Shown here piece after piece: positions 16,542 through 24,641 of a stretch of DNA of 64,000 nucleotides. The DNA comes from Terriglobia bacterium. Lineage in GTDB: Bacteria; Acidobacteriota; Terriglobia; Acidiferrales; UBA7541. The notes under the pieces were generated by a model. That model was not told the origin of the DNA. It searched no databases and saw only the letters and a list, made by a program, of their open reading frames with translations. Made by a program: the position numbers and the translations under genes. Location of the stretch: assembly GCA_020072785.1 (NCBI GenBank), contig JAIQGG010000001.1:620001-684000 (forward strand), in the 5' to 3' direction. Numbering within the stretch: position 1 is the stretch's first letter; every line of letters begins with the position of its first letter.

Positions 16542-18083
16542 ATGAGCCGCATGCATCGCAGCGCACTACTCGCAATCGCACTCTGCTTCGCAGGACTCGC
16601 CGCGCGCGCGCAACAGCCCCCGCCGCAGCCCGCTCCGGAAAAGCCCAAGGAAGAGAAGAAGACTCCCCCTCCGCCAGAGGAAAAAGCCGTCCCCACCAAG
16701 CACTCCATCCGCATCGCCGGCCAGGAAATCAAGTACACGGCCACCGCGGGCACCATGCTCCTGAAGCTCGAGGACGGCACGCCCAAGGCCAGCGTCTTCT
16801 ACATCGCCTACACCAAGGACGACGTGAGCGACGCCGCGCAGCGCCCCGTCACCTTCGCCTTCAACGGCGGCCCGGGCTCCTCCTCCGTCTGGCTGCACCT
16901 CGGCGCCTTCGGCCCGCGCCGCGTGCAGATGGGCGACGCCGGCGCGCTGCTGCCTCCGCCCTACAAGCTCGTGGACAACGAATCCTCGCTCCTGGATGTA
17001 ACCGACCTCGTCTTCATCGACCCGGTTTCCACCGGCTACAGCCGTGCCGTGCCTGGCGAGCCGCCCAGGCAGTTCCACGGCATCGAGGAAGACGTGCAGT
17101 CGGTCGGCGATTTCATCCGCCTCTACACCACCCGCAACAAGCGCTGGTCCTCCCCGAAATTCCTGGCCGGCGAAAGCTATGGCACCACCCGCGCCGCCGG
17201 TCTTTCCGGATACCTCCAGCAGCGCTACGGCATGTACCTCAACGGCATCGTGCTCATCTCCTCGATCCTTAATTTCGAGACGGCCGAGTTCGATTCCGGC
17301 AACGACCTGCCTTACATTCTCCATCTGCCGACTTACACCGCCATCGCCTGGTACCACAAGCGCCTGTCCGCGGATCTGCAGGTGAACCTCGAGAAAGCCG
17401 TTGCCGAATCGCGGCGCTTTGCCGCCAGCGAATACGCCGATGCCCTGATGGCCGGCGACCTGCTCCCCGCGCCGCGCCGCGCGGAGATCGCGCAGAAGCT
17501 CGCGCGGCTCACCGGCCTTTCCCAGGACTACGTCGAGCGCAGCCACCTGCGCGTGCCCATCTTCCGATTCACCAAGGAATTGTTGCGCGCCGAGGGCCGC
17601 ACCGTCGGCCGCATTGACGGGCGCTTCACCGGCATCGACGCCGACGAGGCTGGGGCCACCCCCGATTACGACCCGAGCATCGCGGCGATCATGGGGCCCT
17701 ACACGGCCGTGCTCAACGACTACGTCCGCGGCGACCTGAAATTCGAAAGCGACCTGCCCTACGAAATTCTCACCGGACGCGTTCGTCCCTGGAGTTACGC
17801 CCCCTACGAAAACCGTTACGTCAATGTCGCCGAAACCCTGCGCGCCGCCATGACCCAGAATCCCTTCCTGCACGTCTTCGTTGCCAAGGGCTACTACGAT
17901 CTGGCCACCCCTTTCTTTGCCGCCGAATATACCTTCGACCATCTGGGCCTCGATCCTTCCCTCCGCAGCCACCTCTCCGGCGCCTACTACGAAGCCGGCC
18001 ACATGATGTACGTGCATCCCGCGTCCCTGCAGAAGCTGAAGCAGGACGTGGCGCAGTTCATGCGCGCGAGCATTGCGAAGTGA
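16542..18083 (+). CDS. exported S10 family serine carboxypeptidase
   Basis: ATG 16542 (GGAG at 16527-16530) places a clean signal peptide at the N-terminus (SALLAIALCFAGLAARAQ), followed by a Pro/Lys/Glu-rich linker. The 513-residue protein has the S10 oxyanion-hole motif NGGPGSSSVWLHLGAFGP, the nucleophile serine in GESYGT, and a C-terminal aspartate and histidine region (YDLATPFFA, EAGHMMYVH). S10 enzymes release single C-terminal amino acids from peptides, often at acidic pH. Its stop overlaps the GTG of cstA (GTGA), so secretion of a carboxypeptidase is translationally tied to a peptide/pyruvate transporter. Confidence 0.92.
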   Translation: MSRMHRSALLAIALCFAGLAARAQQPPPQPAPEKPKEEKKTPPPPEEKAVPTKHSIRIAGQEIKYTATAGTMLLKLEDGTPKASVFYIAYTKDDVSDAAQRPVTFAFNGGPGSSSVWLHLGAFGPRRVQMGDAGALLPPPYKLVDNESSLLDVTDLVFIDPVSTGYSRAVPGEPPRQFHGIEEDVQSVGDFIRLYTTRNKRWSSPKFLAGESYGTTRAAGLSGYLQQRYGMYLNGIVLISSILNFETAEFDSGNDLPYILHLPTYTAIAWYHKRLSADLQVNLEKAVAESRRFAASEYADALMAGDLLPAPRRAEIAQKLARLTGLSQDYVERSHLRVPIFRFTKELLRAEGRTVGRIDGRFTGIDADEAGATPDYDPSIAAIMGPYTAVLNDYVRGDLKFESDLPYEILTGRVRPWSYAPYENRYVNVAETLRAAMTQNPFLHVFVAKGYYDLATPFFAAEYTFDHLGLDPSLRSHLSGAYYEAGHMMYVHPASLQKLKQDVAQFMRASIAK

Positions 18084-20143
18084 AGCGTCTCTTCTCCATC
18101 GCCCTCTGGACCGCCATCGCTCTCCTGGGCGCCGGCGCCCTGGCTACCATTGCTTTGCACCGCGGCGAGCCGCTCAACGCCACTTGGTTCGTCCTGGCCG
18201 CGGCCTGCTCCTATCTGGTGGCCTTCCGCTTCTATTCCGCCTTTCTCGCCGCGCGCGTCCTGGCTCTCGATGACACCCGCGCCACTCCCGCTGAGCGCTT
18301 CGATGACGGCCGCGACTACGTCCCCACCAACAAATGGGTTCTTCTGGGCCACCATTTCGCCGCCATCGCCGGCCCCGGCCCGCTTGTCGGGCCCACCCTC
18401 GCCGCGCAGTTCGGCTATCTTCCCGGCACGCTCTGGCTCATCGCCGGCGCCGTCCTCGGCGGCTGCGTCCAGGACTTCGTGATCCTCTTCTGCTCCATCC
18501 GCCGCGACGGCAAATCCCTCGGCCAGATGGCCCGCGAAGAGGTCGGCCGCCGCGGCGGCTTCCTCGCGCAGCTGGCCATCCTGGCCATCATGGTCATTCT
18601 TCTCGCGGTCATCGGCCTGGTGGTCGTCAACGCCCTGAAGTCTTCGCCCTGGGCCACCTTCACCCTGGCCATGACTGTTCCCATCGCCCTGCTCATGGGC
18701 CTCTACCTGCGCTTCTGGCGCCCCGGCCGCGTCCTGGAGGCCTCGCTGCTCGGTGTCGTGCTGGTCGTCTTCGTGGTCGTGGCGGGGCAGTGGGTCGCTG
18801 ACGCGCCCTCCTGGGCCCGGGTCTTCACTCTCTCTGGCACCGCGCTGGCCACTGCCATCATCGTTTACGGCTTTGCGGCTTCGGCGCTGCCCGTCTGGCT
18901 GCTGCTTGCTCCGCGCGACTATCTCAGCGCCTTTATCAAGGCTGGCGCGATCTTCGCTCTCGCCGCCGGCATTCTCCTCGTGCGCCCCACCGTGCAGATG
19001 CCCGCCTTCACCCGCTTCGTTGACGGCACCGGGCCGATCTTCGCCGGGAAAATCTTCCCCTTCTGCTTCATCACCATCGCCTGCGGCGCCGTCAGCGGCT
19101 TCCATTCCCTGATTTCCAGCGGCACCACCCCGAAGATGATCCTCCGCGAAAGCCACGCGCGCCTGATCGGCTACGGGGCCATGCTCATGGAATCCTTCGT
19201 CGGCGTGATGGCCATGGTCGCGGCCTGCGCCATGCCCCCCGGCGTCTATTTCGCCATCAACAGTCCCGCCAGCATCGTCGGCGGCACCGCCGAGACCGCC
19301 GCCACCACCATCAGCTCCTGGGGGTACGCGCTTAATCCCCAGACCATGCACGACCTCGCCCGCACCGTCGGCGAACAAACCCTTCTCAACCGCGCCGGCG
19401 GCGCTCCTTCCCTCGCTGTGGGCATGGCCCAGATCTTTTCCAGCACCATCGGCGGGCCGCGCCTGCTCAGCATCTGGTATCACTTCGCCATCATGTTCGA
19501 GGCTCTCTTCATCCTCACCGTCCTCGACGCCGGCACCCGCGTCGGCCGCTTCATGATTCAGGAGCTCGGCGGGCACGTCTGGAAGCCCTTCGCGCGCACC
19601 TCCTGGATGCCCGGCATTCTTCTTTCCAGCGGCATGATCGTCGGCCTGTGGGGCTATTTCCTCTACCAGGGCGTGCTCGATCCGCTCGGCGGCATCAATT
19701 CCCTGTGGCCGCTCTTCGGCATTTCCAATCAGCTCCTCGCGGCCGTGGCTCTCGTCGTGGCCACCACCATCCTGATGAAGATGGGCCGCTGGCGCTGGCT
19801 GTGGGTCACTCTTCTGCCCATGGCCGCGCTCGTCACCGTCACCATGACCGCCAGCTACCAGAAAATCTTTCATCCCGACCCGCGCATCGGCTTCCTTTCC
19901 TATGCCTCCGCGCTTTCCGCGCAGATGGCCGCCGGAAAAATTCCCGCCGCCCAAATCGCCGAAACCCAGCGCCTCATTTTCAACCAGCGCCTGGACGCGG
20001 CCGTCACCGCGGTCCTCGCCCTGATGATCCTGGCCCTCCTCGCCGACGCCCTGCGCCACTGGTACGCCCTCATCTCCAAGAGCAAGGCTCCCGTCCTCCA
20101 CGAAGCCCCGTACATCCCCACCGAGTGGGCGGAGGGCGACTGA
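18080..20143 (+). CDS. cstA: carbon starvation protein CstA
   Basis: The 687-residue integral membrane protein has about 16 hydrophobic helices and the family signatures DGRDYVPTNKWVLLGHHFAA, the glycine/proline segment IAGPGPLVGPTLAAQFGYLP, and SGTTPKMI. The GTG start overlaps the S10 gene stop. Family knowledge: CstA-type transporters take up peptides or pyruvate during carbon limitation. The adjacent exported carboxypeptidase and the following YbdD-like small subunit make a plausible peptide-scavenging operon. Confidence 0.93.
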   Translation: MKRLFSIALWTAIALLGAGALATIALHRGEPLNATWFVLAAACSYLVAFRFYSAFLAARVLALDDTRATPAERFDDGRDYVPTNKWVLLGHHFAAIAGPGPLVGPTLAAQFGYLPGTLWLIAGAVLGGCVQDFVILFCSIRRDGKSLGQMAREEVGRRGGFLAQLAILAIMVILLAVIGLVVVNALKSSPWATFTLAMTVPIALLMGLYLRFWRPGRVLEASLLGVVLVVFVVVAGQWVADAPSWARVFTLSGTALATAIIVYGFAASALPVWLLLAPRDYLSAFIKAGAIFALAAGILLVRPTVQMPAFTRFVDGTGPIFAGKIFPFCFITIACGAVSGFHSLISSGTTPKMILRESHARLIGYGAMLMESFVGVMAMVAACAMPPGVYFAINSPASIVGGTAETAATTISSWGYALNPQTMHDLARTVGEQTLLNRAGGAPSLAVGMAQIFSSTIGGPRLLSIWYHFAIMFEALFILTVLDAGTRVGRFMIQELGGHVWKPFARTSWMPGILLSSGMIVGLWGYFLYQGVLDPLGGINSLWPLFGISNQLLAAVALVVATTILMKMGRWRWLWVTLLPMAALVTVTMTASYQKIFHPDPRIGFLSYASALSAQMAAGKIPAAQIAETQRLIFNQRLDAAVTAVLALMILALLADALRHWYALISKSKAPVLHEAPYIPTEWAEGD

Positions 20144-20463
20144 TGCACAGGGCGGAGAAACGAGTGTCTGTCATCCCGGGCGGAAGACCGGCGGTTTTTG
20201 CCTGCCCGGAGCGCAGTCCAGGGACCGGCCCGGAGTCGAAGGATCTCTCTTCGATTTTCGTATTTCGAATTTCGCCTTTTTCTCTTTCTCGCCTCGCCCA
20301 TGCCGCCTGGCGCGCCCTTCGCGAATGGAGCGGCGACGCCGCCTACGACCGCTACCTGCGCGTCGCCGCCGCCAAACCCGGCGCCGCTCCCTTGCTCACC
20401 CCCGCCGAGTTCTACGTCGAGCAGCTCAACCGCCGCTACTCCCGTCCCAACCGCTGCTGCTGA
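20143..20463 (+). CDS. YbdD/YjiX-like CstA accessory protein with a repeat-derived N-terminus
   Basis: The conserved part is the last ~55 residues: AAWRALREWSGDAAYDRYL, then LLTPAEFYVEQLNRRYSRPN ending in RCC, the signature of the small YbdD/YjiX partner of CstA-type pyruvate/peptide transporters. The only in-frame ATG overlaps the cstA stop (TGATG) and gives 106 residues, while the family is about 60-70. The extra N-terminal part (about residues 9-35) is encoded by a dispersed repeat (20169-20247). Either the repeat has inserted in frame and is translated, or a non-canonical start downstream is used; no ATG/GTG/TTG lies between the repeat and the core. Confidence 0.75.
   Translation: MHRAEKRVSVIPGGRPAVFACPERSPGTGPESKDLSSIFVFRISPFSLSRLAHAAWRALREWSGDAAYDRYLRVAAAKPGAAPLLTPAEFYVEQLNRRYSRPNRCC
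20169..20247 (-). repeat. dispersed ~70-80-bp repeat (family B)
   Basis: Bounded by TGTCATCC and GGATCTC. The reverse complement (GAGATCC ... GGATGACA) recurs at 36128-36196 and 47489-47555. Here it lies inside the ybdD-like reading frame. A partial relative may sit at about 30930-30965. Confidence 0.7.
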
Positions 20464-20585
20464 CGGCAGCAGGCGTCCCGAGCTGGAAGTCCCGGGAACA
20501 TGGATGTATTCACGCAGGGGGTCGGAGCGGCGCCTGTCGCGACCCGGTCGGGAGCTTCGGCATCCAACGGCCAAGCGGGTGGGGG

Positions 20586-22604
20586 CTAGCGCTCCGGCAC
20601 GCGCGCAAACACCTTTTGCACCACCGCCTCCCGGTCCAGGGGCGTTGAGAAAAAGTATCCCTGGGCATATTCGCAGCCCAGTGTTTTGAGGTAGTTCACC
20701 TCTTCGGCTTTTTCCGTGCCTTCCGCCACGACTTCCATGCCCAGGTTGCGCGCCAGAGTCATGATCGTCTCCACGATTTGGCGGCTGGCCCGGTTGGTGT
20801 CCATGCCGGTGATGAAGGAACGGTCGATTTTGAGGGTGTCCAGCGGGAAGCGCCGCAAGTAACTCAAGGACGAATATCCTGTGCCGAAGTCGTCGATGCT
20901 CAGACAGATTCCGAGCGCTTTGAGTTCGTCGAAAAGTCGGGACGTCCTTTGCGCATCACTCATGATTACACTTTCGGTGATTTCCAGTTTCAAGGCCGGC
21001 GGAGCAAGACCCGTCTCGCGCAGAACCTGCCTCACTTGGCTCACCAGATCCGGCTGGGCGAACTGCTTGGCAGAGATGTTCACGGCCATGGTCAGCGGGG
21101 GGGTGGATGGAAATTGCAGATTCCAGGCGTGCATCTGCCGGCAGGCCTCTCGCAGCACCCATTTCCCGATCAATACAATTAGCCCGGTTTCCTCCGCCAC
21201 CGCGATGAACTCCCCCGGTGCGAGCAGCCCGGACTCCGGCCGCTGCCAGCGCACCAAGGCCTCGAAGCCGGCGATGCGGCCATCCTGCAGCGAGACGATG
21301 GGCTGATAGTGCACCCGGAATTCCTCGCGCTCGATCGCCCGGCGCAGGTCCGTTTCCAGCTTCAAGCGGCGCACCGCGCTGACATGCATGGCCGGATCAA
21401 ATATTTCGCACCGCGCCTTGCCCTGGATCTTGGCGCGGTGCATGGCCGTGTCGGCGTCGCGCAGCATATCTTCGGCCACGCTGTAGCCGGTGGTGCTTAA
21501 CGCAATTCCAATACTGACCGTGATGAACACCTCCTGCTTATTGATCACGAAGGGAGACGCAAGCGTCTGTTGGATTCGTTCGGCCACGCGAACGCTGTCG
21601 CTGGAATCCCGGATGTCTTCGAGCAGGATGGTGAACTCGTCGCCTCCCATCCGCGCCAGCGTGTCCTCACCGCCCTGCCGGGCTTTCGCCTTGTTGCGTG
21701 CCGGACGCGCAATCAGATCCTCGCGCCGGATCGAGCGCCGCAGTCGCTGGGCAATCTCCACAATCAGCCGGTCGCCGGCGTCGTGGCCCAGGCTGTCATT
21801 CACGTTCTTAAGGCTATCGATGTCTATGAACAGAACGGCGAATTTGTAGTCCGGACGCCGCTTGGACCGTCCGCCGCACTGCGTCAGCCGGTCCAGAAAC
21901 AGGGCGCGATTCGGCAGTTGGGTGAGCGGGTCGTGGAAGGCATCGTAGAGCAGTTTGTCTTCGTATCGCCTGCGCTCCAGGACGCGTCCCATCTGGGTGC
22001 CAACCTGCCGCATGACCCGCAACAGCGGCGCATCCGGCTCGACCGTCACCGGCGAGAAGAATTCCAGCACTGCGGCGATGTCTTTCCCCGCCAGCACCGG
22101 GAAAGCCAGAACCGCTTGCATTCCGCACTCCCGTGCCGCGTCCACTCCGGGGCAGTCTTGCTCCTGGGTGACGTTGCTGATCCAGGCTGGTTCTCCGCTG
22201 GCCGCCACCTGTCCTGGCAGTCCGCTTCCCGGGAGGACGAAGGTCTCCTTGGAGAGAGGGCCCAGTCGTTCCCATAAAGCGGGATCGGAGACGTGCCACA
22301 CGGCGGCGGGCACGGCTGTTTTTCCGGCTCCGTCTTCCTTGCAGAAAGATACCCGTCCGGCCGGCCAGCCCGTGTACGCGCACACGCATTTCAGCGCGAA
22401 ACGCAGCGCGTCTTCGAGGGAAGATTGTTCGTTGGCCGCGAAGGCAATCTCTTGCAGCAGCTGGACTTCTTTTTGCGCCGTATGCAGGGCGTGCAGCATT
22501 TCTTTCGCGAGGCTCTCCGCATCCAGGCGTGACTGCTGCTCCCGGCTCAGCAGCTTCTTGAGCCGGTCAAGCTCGCTGTTCGAAGATGCCGTGGAGTATG
22601 TCAT
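20586..22604 (-). CDS. GAF-GGDEF-EAL cyclic-di-GMP signalling protein
   Basis: ATG 22604 (AAGAAGG upstream) gives 672 residues; the longer frame to 22712 has a poor N-terminus. Order: coiled coil (about 8-60), GAF-like sensor (about 65-200; LALKCVCAYTGWPAGRV), GGDEF cyclase domain with intact RMGGDEFTIL, EAL phosphodiesterase domain with GFEALVRW, the EFIAVAEETGLI region and DFGTGYSSLSYLRRFPLDTL. Both catalytic motifs are intact, so it could make or degrade c-di-GMP. Oddly, about 18 residues (RPARNKAKARQGGEDT) are inserted between the RRED inhibitory-site position and GGDEF, which would disturb the usual I-site geometry. Confidence 0.92.
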   Translation of the reverse strand: MTYSTASSNSELDRLKKLLSREQQSRLDAESLAKEMLHALHTAQKEVQLLQEIAFAANEQSSLEDALRFALKCVCAYTGWPAGRVSFCKEDGAGKTAVPAAVWHVSDPALWERLGPLSKETFVLPGSGLPGQVAASGEPAWISNVTQEQDCPGVDAARECGMQAVLAFPVLAGKDIAAVLEFFSPVTVEPDAPLLRVMRQVGTQMGRVLERRRYEDKLLYDAFHDPLTQLPNRALFLDRLTQCGGRSKRRPDYKFAVLFIDIDSLKNVNDSLGHDAGDRLIVEIAQRLRRSIRREDLIARPARNKAKARQGGEDTLARMGGDEFTILLEDIRDSSDSVRVAERIQQTLASPFVINKQEVFITVSIGIALSTTGYSVAEDMLRDADTAMHRAKIQGKARCEIFDPAMHVSAVRRLKLETDLRRAIEREEFRVHYQPIVSLQDGRIAGFEALVRWQRPESGLLAPGEFIAVAEETGLIVLIGKWVLREACRQMHAWNLQFPSTPPLTMAVNISAKQFAQPDLVSQVRQVLRETGLAPPALKLEITESVIMSDAQRTSRLFDELKALGICLSIDDFGTGYSSLSYLRRFPLDTLKIDRSFITGMDTNRASRQIVETIMTLARNLGMEVVAEGTEKAEEVNYLKTLGCEYAQGYFFSTPLDREAVVQKVFARVPER

Positions 22605-22756
22605 TCCATCAAGCCTTCTTTCTGAACGCCAGCTTGCATGCCCGTCTGTCCTGGCTCTGGTGCAGGCACGGCCTTTGCGCAAATGGCACGCTCTCGCCGC
22701 ACTGCTTTGCAACAGCTCCTCGCCGGGATGGCTGCCCGGGGAAGTGCCGGCGCCGC

Positions 22757-22849
22757 TCAGCCCGGAGGCTTCGCGCCAGGCGTCCCGGGCGTTTCGCTAT
22801 CCTCGTGGATGACGGCTTCTGCCCGTAAATTTAGAGCAGTGCTTTTCAT
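22757..22849 (-). CDS. possible 30-residue small protein ahead of the GGDEF-EAL gene
   Basis: ATG at 22849 is preceded by a very good ribosome site (GGGAGGAG, about 6 nt away). The frame reads MKSTALNLRAEAVIHEDS and ends at TGA 22757, rich in Pro/Gly at its end. No homology is recognised. It could be an independent small gene, a leader peptide for the downstream c-di-GMP gene, or chance; the ribosome site is the only evidence. Confidence 0.35.
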   Translation of the reverse strand: MKSTALNLRAEAVIHEDSETPGTPGAKPPG

Positions 22850-23085
22850 GGCGCTCCTCCCGGAATCGGAGTGCGGCGTCCGCCGTACTTACACTGTTTT
22901 GGACTCAGCAGGATCACGCAGAAGAGAGAATTCCTGATCGCCTGCAGGGAAGGGGCGAGTAGCTCGAAACGGAAAGAATGTTCCGGCTACCCACCTTTTA
23001 TCACACCCCTGGAGCGGGTGTCGACGGATTCTTGCGTACGGACCGCAGCCGCTGCGTTCTTTTCTCTCTTGATATGGGAAAAGCT
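22850..23085. other. intergenic region without a recognised gene
   Basis: Between the small ORF and the end of the oxidoreductase gene I see one hairpin without a U-tract (ACACCC / GGGTGT, about 23004-23022) and no convincing promoter. Nothing else is supported. Confidence 0.4.
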
Positions 23086-24252
23086 TCAGAACTCTTCTTC
23101 GTCGTCGTTGGGCTTGAGCGCCGTGGTCTTGGCGGTGAGCTTCACGCCGTGCGTCCGCGCGCCGGAGAGGATGGCCCGGCGCGTCTCCGCCGGCAGCATC
23201 TCCGGGGCGAAGACGCCCGCGAGTTCCCGCGGAAAATTTTTTACGAACAGCGAAGCCATGTGCGCCGTGATGTACGCTACCGGCGTGGTGAACAGTCCCC
23301 GCTGGCGGATTTGCAGCAGCGTGGGGAACGCGCAATCCGTCCGCATCAGCAGCGGCTTTTCTTTTTTCTCCCCGCGCACGAGCACGGTTGCGGCGAAGCG
23401 CGCGTTCTGCAGCAGGCCCTTGCGAATCAGCCTGGCCACCAGCCGCGGCGTGGGCGTCTGCGGAAAGCGGTGCCGCGCCATGCCCCGCGAGCGGCTCAGC
23501 TTGCCCTGCCGGTGCCAGCGCCGCAGGCGCTCGATCTCGTTTCCCCCGATCTTCACGTCCAGCTCGCGCATGGGAATGAAGTGCGGCAGCGTGGCCACTT
23601 CGTCCTGCGCCGCCAGCACCACCCGCGCGCTCCCTACCGGCGCAAGGAACCGGAACGTTTCCGCCTCCGCGAAGCGCTTCCCGTAAACAAATTTCCCGTT
23701 GCGGTACACCCGCGGGTGCGACACCGCCTCGTCAAAGGAAACTTCCGGCGACCATTGCGAGATCGGGTCGTCACTCTCCATGCTCTCATACAGCCGGATG
23801 TGCACCGCATCCACGCGGTCCAGCGCGTCCGCGGCGCGCCGCACCAGCAAATTAGTCAGCCCCGGCGCCGCTCCGGCGTTGATCAGCGCCGCGCGGTTTT
23901 TCTTCTCGAATTTCCTGGCGTAGCGGAACTGCTCCGCCCGGAACGGGTGCCGCGTGAGGTGCGAGCTGAGGTCCAGGTAGTGCGCGCGCAGGCGCAGCGC
24001 CGCGCGCAGCACGATCTCATTGAACAGGGAAGCCGAGGCGTTGATGATCAGCTGGCAGCCGCGTCCCGCGCGCACCACCCCGCGCAGGTTCCGCGCATTC
24101 ACCGCCACCACCGGGATGCGGCTCTTCTTGCCGAGAAATCGCCGCGCCCGCTCAGGGTCGCGATCGCCGCACCAGACGGTATGCCCCTGTCGCTCGAGCA
24201 GCTGTGCCAGAAGAGAGCCGGTGGCTCCCGCTCCCAGGACGAAGATGCGCAT
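23086..24252 (-). CDS. saccharopine dehydrogenase-like NAD(P)-binding oxidoreductase
   Basis: The 388-residue product begins with a Rossmann motif MRIFVLGAGATGSLLAQLLE. It continues with the saccharopine-dehydrogenase-type middle (LIINASASLFNEIVLRAALR, HYLDLSSHL, ALINAGAAPGLTNLL). The C-terminal half is unlike lysine-pathway enzymes and no substrate can be assigned. It is divergent from moaA with a 57-nt gap to the moaA promoter region. No partner in lysine metabolism is nearby, so a lysine role is not supported. Confidence 0.75.
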   Translation of the reverse strand: MRIFVLGAGATGSLLAQLLERQGHTVWCGDRDPERARRFLGKKSRIPVVAVNARNLRGVVRAGRGCQLIINASASLFNEIVLRAALRLRAHYLDLSSHLTRHPFRAEQFRYARKFEKKNRAALINAGAAPGLTNLLVRRAADALDRVDAVHIRLYESMESDDPISQWSPEVSFDEAVSHPRVYRNGKFVYGKRFAEAETFRFLAPVGSARVVLAAQDEVATLPHFIPMRELDVKIGGNEIERLRRWHRQGKLSRSRGMARHRFPQTPTPRLVARLIRKGLLQNARFAATVLVRGEKKEKPLLMRTDCAFPTLLQIRQRGLFTTPVAYITAHMASLFVKNFPRELAGVFAPEMLPAETRRAILSGARTHGVKLTAKTTALKPNDDEEEF

Positions 24253-24308
24253 CTGGCCGAAACTCTATCACATTCCTTCCTCCAGCCGGTCCGCTCGGCC
24301 TGCCTCCA

Positions 24309-24337
24309 TTGCTCTCAATGGTGAACAGGGGTAGAAT
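24309..24337 (+). promoter_or_regulatory. promoter of moaA
   Basis: TTGCTC (24309-24314), 17-bp spacer, TAGAAT (24332-24337). It implies a ~298-nt untranslated leader before moaA. Confidence 0.65.
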
Positions 24338-24420
24338 ACGGTCGAACTCCGACCTCCGGCGCCTACAGGGGAAACAACCCAGGGTACCGGGGGCGACGCT
24401 CCGGCGGTTCTTGCCCGCGT

Positions 24421-24437
24421 TGACCGCTTCGCGGTCA
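24421..24437 (+). repeat. 17-bp palindromic repeat (family A) in the moaA leader
   Basis: TGACCGCTTCGCGGTCA, identical to the copy at 13658-13674. It lies within the untranslated leader upstream of the structured element. Confidence 0.8.
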
Positions 24438-24480
24438 CCCATACAAAGGGCAGGACGGCCGGCGCCGAGGGCCCGGGTGG

Positions 24481-24583
24481 AAACGCCCGCGCCTCCCGTG
24501 CTTGGAAAGGAGAGCCGCCGAGGGGAAGTTGCCCCTCGGGGCGTAGCGCCCGATCCCAAGCCGGATTCGGGCGTTCTTGTTTT
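24481..24583 (+). promoter_or_regulatory. structured moaA leader with terminator; possible Moco riboswitch
   Basis: The leader contains CCTCC (24492-24496) able to pair with GGAG (24509-24512). Next is an 8-bp hairpin around AAGTTG (24518-24525 with 24532-24539). Last is a terminator-like stem, CGCCCGATCC / GGA-TCGGGCG (24547-24573), followed by TTCTTGTTTT (24574-24583). An alternative pairing AACGCCCG (24482-24489) with CGGGCGTT could compete with that terminator. The gene controlled is moaA, the usual target of molybdenum-cofactor-sensing RNA. The architecture fits a terminator-type riboswitch; the Moco class is inferred from context, not proven by motif match. Confidence 0.45.
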
Positions 24584-24641
24584 CAGCAGAGCTCCTGGCG
24601 TGCTACGCCAGGGAAGGAAATCTAGCCGGCATCACCCGAGC

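Noticed and set aside
22605-22712. N-terminal extension of the GGDEF-EAL protein to 22712
   Set aside because: Cys/Arg-rich, no ribosome site; ATG 22604 has one and is followed by a normal coiled coil.
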